11,358 nucleotides of DNA from CBFHWY01 sp965659675. GTDB taxonomy: Bacteria; Bacteroidota; Bacteroidia; Flavobacteriales_G; Salibacteraceae. A program made the translations under genes and the position numbers. Every line of letters begins with the position of its first letter. Within the stretch, counting starts at the first letter, position 1. Below the pieces are notes generated by a model. That model was not told the origin of the DNA and did no database searches. It saw nothing but the letters and a program-made list of their open reading frames with translations. Shown here piece by piece: positions 6,290 through 11,358 of this stretch. The DNA lies in assembly GCA_965659675.1 (NCBI GenBank), contig CBFHWY010000084.1:1-11358 (forward strand). The letters are read 5' to 3'.

Positions 6290-6911
6290 AGTGGTGAATT
6301 TTTATCCAACCTTTATCCTGGCTCAATTTTCCCTCCAGTTCCAAACGTTTGATGACCCTACTGATCACCTCCCGTACCGTACCGAGTTCATTGGCTATAT
6401 CGGTATGCGATAGCTTAAAACGATCTTCCCCACTCATTTCGCTCTTCTTAAGAAGATGAGTGTAAAGGCGCTCATCCATTTTATTAAGCAATATTTGATG
6501 AATTGTATCCATGAGATCCTCATAGCGCTTATCATACAAACGGTAGAACATCTCACTAAAACCTGCGTATTTTCTCACAAGTTCGCGGACTTTCTCCACG
6601 GGGATGAGTAATACTTTAGAATCTTTTTCGGTGCGTGCGAACACCCTGCTCGGACTATCGTTAATGATCGCATTAAAGCTCATGATACAGGATTCTGAAG
6701 CAGAAATGTAGTACAGCAACATCTCTCTGTCCTCAAAGCGACTAACTACTTTTACCAGGCCGTCGACAACAATAGGCAGTACTTTTACATACTGAGATTC
6801 TCTCAATATCTCTGTGTCCGCAGGAATCTCTCTGAGCTCTGAGTGAGCTAGAATTTCTTCTCGAAGCTTTGAATTGAAGCCCTGAAGGAAATTGTTTTCA
6901 TAATTAAGCAT
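6288..6911 (-). CDS. Crp/Fnr-family transcriptional regulator
   Basis: 207 residues. An N-terminal cyclic-nucleotide-binding-type beta-roll (about 25-110) includes ILRESQYVKVLPIVVDGLVKV and a YYISASESCIMSF segment. A long dimer helix follows (about 118-148), then a C-terminal winged helix (155-207) with the recognition segment LSHTDIANELGTVREVISRVIKRLELEG (167-194), including the E181..SR185 pair typical of Crp/Fnr DNA contact. The cNMP phosphate-binding cassette (GE..xxRSA) is not intact, and the N-terminal cysteines that hold the FNR iron-sulfur cluster are absent. The only cysteine is C75 in the SESC motif, so the ligand is not obvious. It starts 5 nt after the stop of the secreted-protein gene and precedes DUF2892, an arrangement I know as frequent in Bacteroidota. 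Autoregulation or control of DUF2892 is likely but inferred. Confidence 0.9.
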   Translation of the reverse strand: MLNYENNFLQGFNSKLREEILAHSELREIPADTEILRESQYVKVLPIVVDGLVKVVSRFEDREMLLYYISASESCIMSFNAIINDSPSRVFARTEKDSKVLLIPVEKVRELVRKYAGFSEMFYRLYDKRYEDLMDTIHQILLNKMDERLYTHLLKKSEMSGEDRFKLSHTDIANELGTVREVISRVIKRLELEGKLSQDKGWIKIHH

Positions 6912-6916
6912 ATAAC

Positions 6917-7645
6917 TTAAAACTTCTTTATTTCAATGTTTGGCCTATCGGAAAGTCTCATGCTTCCATCCTTTTTGAGGGTGATGCTTCGATTATAATT
7001 CGGATCATCAAAGAACTGCTCGGTCATGCGGTAAGACCATGTGGGCTGTAGTTCCAGTCGAATTGGAAAACCACTTAAAGCATGATCAAAGTTCAAACTA
7101 AGTTCACGACGCTTGTTCGCATCTCCGCTTACAAAGCGATTGAGGTCAATCTTTCCCTGTGTTATTTCAAGTTCCTTCACTTTTAGCTCCTGAAGCTTCT
7201 CTCCTGCCCCACTTGGCTTGATCAGCCATACTTCTGCCCCATCGAGGATCTTTCTGGCGAAGGGGTTATCATCGGCCAAACCTTGATTTTTGATCTCCAT
7301 ATCGGGCTCTTTGCCCTCGATGAGATGCATATCTAAACCAACGGTGATCATACGTTGCTCTTTGATCCTTACATTGATCACAGAATCATTCAAAAAGAAT
7401 GCTGAGCCCACAAACTCCTGATAAAAGCCGTCACTGCGGTGTCCTGCATGCTGGTAGATCATGGTCACCGTATCAGCATCAAATTTTAGGTAAACCACTT
7501 GATTCTGATCTTCACCGTGATAGAGCCCTTTTGGATAGCTCTTCAGCAGCCTGGAAAGATCTGGAGGAATGGATTGAGCATTGAGCTCAGTCACCAATAG
7601 AATTACAATAAGGCTAAGGAGTGGGGTGATGGTTTTGATGTTCAC
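6917..7645 (-). CDS. Secreted hypothetical protein, first gene of the crp/fnr operon
   Basis: 242 residues from the GTG at 7645. I do not recognise the family. It has a clear signal peptide (about 1-24, hydrophobic core ITPLLSLIVILLVTELNA, cleavage before Q), then a mostly beta-strand body with no cysteine and no catalytic signature I can name. Notable parts are KGLYHGEDQNQVVYLKFDADTV (about 40-60), a WLIKPSGAGEKLQELKVKELEI segment in the middle, and a repeated-strand C-terminus ending in MRLSDRPNIEIKKF. The in-frame TTG at 7678 is rejected because it lies inside a heptamer array and adds a non-signal extension in front of the signal peptide. The gene ends 5 nt before crp/fnr, so the two are almost surely co-transcribed, and this protein may be an envelope factor linked to that response. 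A TATCTTAG box resembling the Bacteroidota -7 element (TAnnTTTG) ends 4 nt before the GTG. Confidence 0.7.
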   Translation of the reverse strand: MNIKTITPLLSLIVILLVTELNAQSIPPDLSRLLKSYPKGLYHGEDQNQVVYLKFDADTVTMIYQHAGHRSDGFYQEFVGSAFFLNDSVINVRIKEQRMITVGLDMHLIEGKEPDMEIKNQGLADDNPFARKILDGAEVWLIKPSGAGEKLQELKVKELEITQGKIDLNRFVSGDANKRRELSLNFDHALSGFPIRLELQPTWSYRMTEQFFDDPNYNRSITLKKDGSMRLSDRPNIEIKKF

Positions 7646-7663
7646 CTCGCTAAGATAAAAATA

Positions 7664-7712
7664 AGCTACAAGCTTCAAGCTTCAAGCTGCAAGCTTCAAG
7701 CTGTAAGATACA
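7664..7712. repeat. Heptamer tandem array, unit AGCTTCA-like, seven copies
   Basis: Seven contiguous 7-bp units: AGCTACA, AGCTTCA, AGCTTCA, AGCTGCA, AGCTTCA, AGCTGTA, AGATACA. The array begins 18 nt upstream of the GTG start of the secreted-protein gene, where a -33 promoter element would lie. Confidence 0.85.
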
Positions 7713-7713
7713 A

Positions 7714-7865
7714 GTTTACCTGCCGTAGGAAGGCCTAAAGAACCGCAAAACTGCAGAATGTAAAATGATAAATGTAGAAGTGACCTGACGGCAGAGTCTC
7801 GTCAGTTGTAGGCCTCGGGTTTACCTGCCGTAGAAAGGTCTAAAGAACCGCAAAACTGCAGAATG
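7714..7865. repeat. Two direct copies of a 47-bp repeat (7714-7760 and 7819-7865)
   Basis: The copies agree at 45 of 47 positions and are 105 bp apart. Both begin GTTTACCTGCCGTAG and end AAAACTGCAGAATG. In copy 1 the next 14 bases are TAAAATGATAAATG; in copy 2 the same 14 bases come only after a 31-bp insert (7866-7896), at 7897-7910. So the real repeat is at least 61 bp and copy 2 is interrupted. Copy 1 continues into a heptamer-phased tail (CAGAATG, TAAAATG, ATAAATG, TAGAAGT, 7754-7781). Confidence 0.85.
7775..7805. repeat. 31-bp hairpin repeat, copy 1 (identical to 8290-8320)
   Basis: 31 of 31 bases are identical to 8290-8320, 515 bp away. The segment starts TAGAAGTGACC and holds a stem CTGACG/CGTCAG (7785-7790 with 7800-7805) around a 9-nt loop GCAGAGTCT. 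Perfect identity suggests recent duplication or gene conversion. Confidence 0.85.
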
Positions 7866-7896
7866 CCTCGCTCCGCCGTAGCTATGCGAAGGCGAG
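7866..7896. mobile_element. 31-bp REP-like hairpin inserted in a repeat copy
   Basis: This segment separates two blocks that are adjacent in the sister copy at 7714-7774, so it is an insertion there or a precise loss in the other copy. Its ends are complementary (CTCGC at 7867-7871 with GCGAG at 7892-7896), and the centre has the palindrome TAGCTA. No target duplication is visible. The CTACGGC and CTTCGC motifs on its minus strand recall the repeats at 4919-5023. It carries no gene, so it must be moved by an enzyme encoded elsewhere. Confidence 0.55.
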
Positions 7897-8044
7897 TAAA
7901 ATGATAAATGCTTGCACTGAGCTCTTGTGCTGAGCATGTTGAAGGGATAAAGGTCTTCCTGCAGATAATACCTTGCAAGTCAAAGCATGCATACCATCAA
8001 TAATCAGGCGAAAGCAATAAAGCGACCTCTGGATTCGACCCGTA

Positions 8045-8142
8045 GAAATCCAGCATGAACTAAGCGACCATCGAACTCGGTGTTTGAGTGCCGCAGACGC
8101 GGCACGAGTTTGAGTTCGATAGCGAAGGAATGCCAGGATTTC
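8045..8142. repeat. 98-nt nested palindrome (cruciform-capable element)
   Basis: Arms nest around one centre: GAAATCC (8045-8051) with GGATTTC (8136-8142); GCAT (8053-8056) with ATGC (8130-8133); ATCGAACTC (8070-8078) with GAGTTCGAT (8112-8120); and GTGCCGC (8088-8094) with GCGGCAC (8099-8105), with a 4-nt loop. That is 27 paired positions. A competing 7-bp hairpin, CTGGATT/AATCCAG (8029-8035 with 8047-8053), overlaps the left arm. It resembles a MITE-like or dispersed extragenic element. Confidence 0.75.
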
Positions 8143-8158
8143 AAGGGAGAAACCAGCA

Positions 8159-8194
8159 GTCTTGATTTTTTTTGTTTCGTTTTTGTATCAAGAC
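8159..8194. repeat. AT-rich hairpin, 8-bp stem GTCTTGAT/ATCAAGAC
   Basis: Perfect 8-bp arms at 8159-8166 and 8187-8194 enclose a 20-nt T-rich loop with a single GTTTCG interruption. It lies 16 nt after the 98-nt palindrome and is probably part of the same repeated element. It may end transcription, but the T-run lies in the loop and not after the stem, so it is not a classical terminator. Confidence 0.6.
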
Positions 8195-8233
8195 AAAAAT
8201 GAAAGGAGGAAAGGGGCTCAAGACGGAAGATGT

Positions 8234-8296
8234 AAGCCGCACGCTGCAAGCTGCAAGCTGCAGAACCACAGAATGTAGAATGTAGAATGTAGAAGT
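8234..8296. repeat. Two heptamer families fused in one 7-bp phase, nine units
   Basis: The units are AAGCCGC, ACGCTGC, AAGCTGC, AAGCTGC, AGAACCA, CAGAATG, TAGAATG, TAGAATG, TAGAAGT. The first four belong to a GCTGC-type unit related to the array at 7664-7712. The last four match the heptamer tail at 7754-7781. The 7-bp register is kept across the junction. Confidence 0.8.
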
Positions 8297-8320
8297 GACC
8301 TGACGGCAGAGTCTCGTCAG
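8290..8320. repeat. 31-bp hairpin repeat, copy 2 (identical to 7775-7805)
   Basis: Identical to copy 1. Here the stem extends to seven base pairs, CCTGACG (8299-8305) with CGTCAGG (8315-8321). It directly follows the heptamer array, as copy 1 does, so the heptamer tail and the hairpin travel together as a unit. Confidence 0.85.
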
Positions 8321-8342
8321 GTAAACCGGCAGGCACGGCGAT

Positions 8343-8384
8343 TACCTGTCCTCTGCCCTCTGCTCTCTAAGCTCTAGCCCCTGC
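8343..8384. repeat. Degenerate heptamer array, unit CCTCTGC-like, six copies
   Basis: The units are TACCTGT, CCTCTGC, CCTCTGC, TCTCTAA, GCTCTAG, CCCCTGC. It ends 5 nt from the stop codon of the lipoprotein gene and is of the same family and orientation as the array on the other side of that gene (9725-9822). Confidence 0.7.
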
Positions 8385-8389
8385 GCCAA

Positions 8390-9697
8390 CTACCAGAACT
8401 TGTCCTCCGCTGGAATGCGTTTTCTTTTTGAAGCATTGAAGGGATTAAAGCCCATTTTGGCAAAATAATACCAGGCTGCAGGAGAAAGCGCTAAGTCAGT
8501 GTCTGCTCCCTGCCACAATGGATCACTCCCATATCCTGTACCTCGATTTGAGGAATATGGAATACCTAAGCCTGCTGGTGCTTCGATCAATAGTTTGTCG
8601 ATCTCTTTGAGCACTTCCTCTGCCGCGCTCTCATCTTTTGCCAACTTGAAAGCCAATGCCATTTGTCCACAGCCTTCCATAAAAAGGGCGTCTTTGTCTT
8701 CATCGATGTCATAGCCAGTGATTGATACTCCATTGAGAGTGGCAGTTTGAGTCGTTAAGAAACGATCTGCCTGATATAAGCTATACTCAGGATAGTCTTC
8801 AAATGCAGCATAGGCCCATGAGAAATTATCGAGGGCATAACGGTATGGTGGATTCTCAGGCCAGGCCATCAAACTCTGTATACTTGAGTCCCAACGCTCA
8901 TTCTTTAGATACTTAAGCAATCCTCGATGAAAGTCGTCATATCCAGCTACAGCACAGAAAGCATCGATCATCCCTTCCGTAACTTTGTAGTTCAGTAAGG
9001 TGTTATCGTCTGCATATCCCGCAAACAGCCCTCCATCTTCGTCTTGCAAACTGCGCAGCCACGAGTCCAATTCTTCACGCAGTAGGTCGTACTTAGTATT
9101 TCCAGTCTCCTTGCGATAATGATCCAGGGCCATCAATAACCAGGCATTATCACCCATCCAACGATGATTGTAGGGAGTACCGCCCAATGAACGAAACTGT
9201 GAGAAGCCACCTGGACCAGCTTTTAGTTCACTTTCGATCCTTGAATCAAAAAAATCAAAAATGCGTTCAGCTTTTGACAATGTTCCAGTTTCAATGAATA
9301 CAAAGGCCGCTAATGCATTGTCGTATAATGAAACACTTGAGCTGTTTGTGGTGCTTTTGACCAGCCCTGTTGACTGAATCATCATCGTGTTCATCCAGGT
9401 CAGAACCTTCACCGTGTTCTCATCAATTTGCCTTTCGGTAACAAACTGAATATTTGATTCCGATCCCGAGACCAGGTACGGCTCAAAAACATAGCCCTTC
9501 AGTTCAGGATACAAGGTCACTTCCCCTTCCAGCCCCTCAATCGACCAGTTCGCATCACCTCCAATTATTGTAAAGCGATCCTGATAGGAGATCTTCGTCC
9601 CGCGTATACCCGTTCCACTCACTGTATAGGTTTCCACAGCTTCCTCTTTTTTACAAGAAAACAGAAAGACAATGAATATGATCAGCGAATAACGCAT
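8390..9697 (-). CDS. Surface-type lipoprotein with alpha/alpha-toroid glycosidase-like body
   Basis: 435 residues. The N-terminus is a lipoprotein signal with lipobox FLFSC (C15). The following KKEE resembles the K-(D/E)2 lipoprotein export signal described in Bacteroidota, so outer-face anchoring is likely. Residues about 24-90 look like a small beta-sandwich. Residues about 95-415 are helical hairpins with spaced motifs: SLYDNALAAFVFIETG (123-138), YNHRWMGDNAWLLMALDHY (176-194), LQDEDGGLFAGY (217-228), KVTEGMIDAFCAVAGY (238-253), ALDNFSWAYAAF (288-299), and LFMEGCGQMALAF (338-350). This alternation of helices with conserved acidic and aromatic residues fits the six-hairpin glycosidase superfamily, and D183 or D219/E220/D221 are candidate acids. 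I cannot assign a GH family or a substrate. The ATG at 9697 gives the signal directly. Heptamer arrays of one family flank the gene. Confidence 0.75.
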   Translation of the reverse strand: MRYSLIIFIVFLFSCKKEEAVETYTVSGTGIRGTKISYQDRFTIIGGDANWSIEGLEGEVTLYPELKGYVFEPYLVSGSESNIQFVTERQIDENTVKVLTWMNTMMIQSTGLVKSTTNSSSVSLYDNALAAFVFIETGTLSKAERIFDFFDSRIESELKAGPGGFSQFRSLGGTPYNHRWMGDNAWLLMALDHYRKETGNTKYDLLREELDSWLRSLQDEDGGLFAGYADDNTLLNYKVTEGMIDAFCAVAGYDDFHRGLLKYLKNERWDSSIQSLMAWPENPPYRYALDNFSWAYAAFEDYPEYSLYQADRFLTTQTATLNGVSITGYDIDEDKDALFMEGCGQMALAFKLAKDESAAEEVLKEIDKLLIEAPAGLGIPYSSNRGTGYGSDPLWQGADTDLALSPAAWYYFAKMGFNPFNASKRKRIPAEDKFW

Positions 9698-9718
9698 GCT
9701 GTAAATATAGTGATTGAG

Positions 9719-9822
9719 CCTCCGCCTCTGACCCCTGTCCTCCGACCCCTGACCTCTGACCTCTGACCTCTGACCTCTGACCTCTGACCTCTGACCTCTG
9801 ACCTCCGACCTCTATCCCCTAC
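9719..9822. repeat. Long heptamer tandem array, unit CCTCTGA, 14 units
   Basis: The regular phase runs 9725-9822 in 14 units, with seven perfect consecutive CCTCTGA copies (9753-9801) and diverged units (CCCCTGT, CCTCCGA, CCCCTGA, CCTCTAT, CCCCTAC) on both edges. A shorter CCTCCG precedes it at 9719-9724. The last unit includes the TAG stop codon of the AsmA-like gene (9819-9821). On the transcript of that gene the unit reads TCAGAGG, a purine-rich sequence. The clean core with worn edges is the usual sign of recent slippage or expansion. Confidence 0.95.
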
Positions 9823-11358
9823 TTCAACTCCTTCGCCTTCTTCATCCGAACCTTGTAGTCATCTATAGTACCCGTAAGGTTCACATTGAGGTATTTGGTC
9901 TTTTTCTTCGGGTCAAGCTCAACGATCTCATCTTCCTTTTCCTGCTCTGAGTCTTTGGAGCCAAATAGTTTATTCTTCGTGGCATCTTTGATCAGAGACC
10001 AGGGTATTCTGACGTAGTAATCGATATTATCTTCCATATCCTGTGTACCAGCGATGTCCATGTGACCCAGGGTAGATTCAATGGTCATGTTTGGAATGTT
10101 AATGTTGCCATTGATGATGTCCATGTGATTCTGCAAGGTATCGAACTTGATATTCGTGAGGTCCTTGTTACCGAAATAATCGGATAACAAGAGGATCGGA
10201 TCGTAATTCTCCAAACGCCCTTCCAGCACCATCACATCCATGTGAACTTCCGAGCGATCAAGGTCTGGAACCATATCGGGATACACCCTTATATTACCAT
10301 TGATATCCGCATAGAGTCTGCCGTGCAGGTTTTCGGAAACGATCTCATCCTGACCAAAATTCTCAAATTTGAAAAGCAGCTTATCGAGTTCAACACCATC
10401 TACCCGCATATTGGGTTTGAGGTAGATATTCATCGGATCACTTCCGTTGAAATAACCTTTCATGCTGATGTGTCCTCCTGCGGCATCCAGATCAAAACGA
10501 TCGAGATAGAGATAATGCTGATGTGTGGTTCGAAGCTGAGCGCTGATGTTCTGTAGGTCTAAACGATGATAAATGAAATGATCCACATCCAAATTGAACT
10601 GCATGGCTGTGAACGGAAGTTCATAGATGTTGAAAGCCTCCGCATGTTCTTCAACATCTTCAGATCTATCCTTTGTGGACTGAGCGCTTGAACTTTGCTC
10701 GGGCTGGCCCTCATTGTAGTTGGATAAGGCATCAAAATCAATGAAACTGGAGCTGAGTTCAAAAACATTATCCCTTTTCCGTAAAAGGCTGTCCTCTCCC
10801 AGGTAATAGTTCAACTTCACAGCAAAATCGGTTCTTCCGAGCTTCCCTGTGAATTCTTCTACCTTCAGGTGATCATCACCGTAGCTAAAGCGACCCTCAA
10901 ACTCCCTAAAAGCCAGAGGGTGAACCTGCATCTTTCCTTTGAATTCATCAAGGTGAAGCTCAATGGATTGCAAACTATCGCGGTCATAGTGCAGCTGTGA
11001 CTCAAGATGAAGAGCTAAGCCTTTAATCTCTTCATGACGATAATCCGGTGGGACAAAATTCTCACCCCTGTAACTGAGAAGATCTTCAAATCGCAGCATA
11101 TCTGAGCGTATGCTGAGGTCAACCTGCACATCTCCCTGCAATGAATCCTCCATCCAAAAGCCGTAATCGTGGATCTTCCCGTTAAAATGGAAATCAGACT
11201 TGTCCACCAGGCCAGTGAAATCGACGATCCTGAGATCGCTGTCATCGATGAGCACATCAGCGTGGAAATCGTGCAGGGCATGCGGATAATGCTGAAGATA
11301 AGCATAAAGATCATCAATGAAGAATTCTCCTTTTGGCAAATGCTCAAAATTTGAAAAG
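9819..11358 (-). CDS. AsmA-like family protein, C-terminal part (5' end outside window)
   Basis: The frame stays open to the last base of the window, reading FSNFEHLPKGEFF at its visible start, so the N-terminus with the expected membrane anchor is missing. About 512 residues are visible. They are rich in alternating amphipathic beta-strands (for example DLRIVDFTGLVDKSDFHFNG, HLKVEEFTGKLGRTDFAVKL, HISMKGYFNGSDPMNIYLKP), the pattern of AsmA/TamB-like lipid-transport or assembly proteins that form a long beta-groove between the membranes. A polar low-complexity insert (EQSSSAQSTKDRSEDVEE) separates two halves. The end has LGHMDIAGTQDMEDNIDYYVRIPW, a typical AsmA C-terminal strand pattern, then a charged linker and a last LNVNLTGTIDDYKVRMKK. 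In Bacteroidota these proteins are large (about 800-1000 residues). A TTG near 11339 is an internal codon. The stop codon lies inside the heptamer array. The exact lipid role is unknown. Confidence 0.82.
   Translation of the reverse strand, partial: FSNFEHLPKGEFFIDDLYAYLQHYPHALHDFHADVLIDDSDLRIVDFTGLVDKSDFHFNGKIHDYGFWMEDSLQGDVQVDLSIRSDMLRFEDLLSYRGENFVPPDYRHEEIKGLALHLESQLHYDRDSLQSIELHLDEFKGKMQVHPLAFREFEGRFSYGDDHLKVEEFTGKLGRTDFAVKLNYYLGEDSLLRKRDNVFELSSSFIDFDALSNYNEGQPEQSSSAQSTKDRSEDVEEHAEAFNIYELPFTAMQFNLDVDHFIYHRLDLQNISAQLRTTHQHYLYLDRFDLDAAGGHISMKGYFNGSDPMNIYLKPNMRVDGVELDKLLFKFENFGQDEIVSENLHGRLYADINGNIRVYPDMVPDLDRSEVHMDVMVLEGRLENYDPILLLSDYFGNKDLTNIKFDTLQNHMDIINGNINIPNMTIESTLGHMDIAGTQDMEDNIDYYVRIPWSLIKDATKNKLFGSKDSEQEKEDEIVELDPKKKTKYLNVNLTGTIDDYKVRMKKAKELK

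Larger units (their letters stand above)
7646..8389. other. 744-bp repeat mosaic between genes
   Basis: No believable gene lies here. A 110-codon minus-strand frame (8004-8336) runs through palindromes and two heptamer arrays and is judged spurious. In order the region holds: a heptamer array (7664-7712), a 47-bp repeat (7714-7760), a second heptamer run (7754-7781), a hairpin repeat (7775-7805), a second 47-bp copy (7819-7865) with a 31-bp insertion (7866-7896), a short GAGCTC-centred imperfect dyad near 7914-7930, a 98-nt nested palindrome (8045-8142), an AT-rich hairpin (8159-8194), two fused heptamer arrays (8234-8296), a second hairpin repeat (8290-8320), a 7-bp inverted pair CAGGTAA/TTACCTG (8318-8324 with 8342-8348), and a final heptamer array (8343-8384). 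Confidence 0.8.

Noticed and set aside
7646..7678. N-terminal extension of the secreted protein to the TTG at 7678
   Set aside because: It would add 11 residues before a complete signal peptide and begins inside the heptamer array; the GTG at 7645 gives a normal signal peptide.
7846..7910. Target-site duplication around the 31-bp insert
   Set aside because: The flanks AATG and TAAA do not repeat each other, and comparison with the empty copy shows no duplicated bases.
8159..8194. Intrinsic terminator
   Set aside because: The T-run is in the loop and not directly after the stem, so the form does not fit; it is kept as a hairpin of a repeat element.
8004..8336. 110-codon minus-strand frame in the repeat mosaic
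   Set aside because: It reads through the 98-nt palindrome, the AT-rich hairpin, two heptamer arrays and the 31-bp repeat. Its composition is that of the repeats, and no signal or domain is visible.
9719..9822. CRISPR array
   Set aside because: The units are 7 bp and contiguous, without spacers, and there are no cas genes.

Overview
The window looks like chromosomal DNA of a Bacteroidota bacterium (Flavobacteriia, Cytophagia or Saprospiria grade; I cannot be more precise). The reasons are a secreted protein with a type IX secretion (T9SS) C-terminal sorting domain, a lipoprotein whose lipobox is followed by a KKEE surface-export-like signal, a Crp/Fnr regulator of the Bacteroidota type paired with a DUF2892 membrane protein, a TonB_C-domain protein, an AsmA-like protein, and start codons that mostly lack Shine-Dalgarno sequences. 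There are no rRNA or tRNA genes, CRISPR arrays, transposase genes or phage genes.

Layout. 1-1174 (+) is a tight three-gene run: the C-terminal end of a bestrophin-family channel, an unrecognised 127-residue protein, and an RsbW/SpoIIAB-type HATPase (anti-sigma-factor kinase family). 1175-1629 has no convincing gene but holds a compact nested inverted-repeat structure at 1422-1516. 1630-3225 (-) is a TPR protein with a coiled coil and a three-helix membrane tail. It is divergent from 3408-4904 (+), a T9SS cargo protein with three propeller-like repeats. Between that gene and the convergent TonB_C-domain gene (5087-5884, -) lie a 50-bp tandem repeat and a heptamer array. A clear intrinsic terminator (5960-5983) ends a probable minus-strand operon: a secreted unknown protein (6917-7645), crp/fnr (6288-6911) and DUF2892 (6009-6221). 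The 744 bp from 7646 to 8389 are a mosaic of repeats with no believable gene. Then come a probable surface lipoprotein with an alpha/alpha-toroid glycosidase-like body (8390-9697, -) and the C-terminal part of an AsmA-like protein (9819 to the window end, -).

The individual genes are mostly envelope, secretion and regulation genes of ordinary families and do not form one pathway. The most unusual content is between them. Tandem arrays with a strict 7-bp period but different unit sequences recur at six or more places, three of them ending within about 15 nt of a stop codon. One repeat copy carries a precise 31-bp hairpin insertion while its sister copy is empty. A 98-nt nested palindrome is followed by a second hairpin. 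Together these suggest an active or recently active system that spreads and expands small repeats in intergenic DNA, with no enzyme for it encoded in this window.
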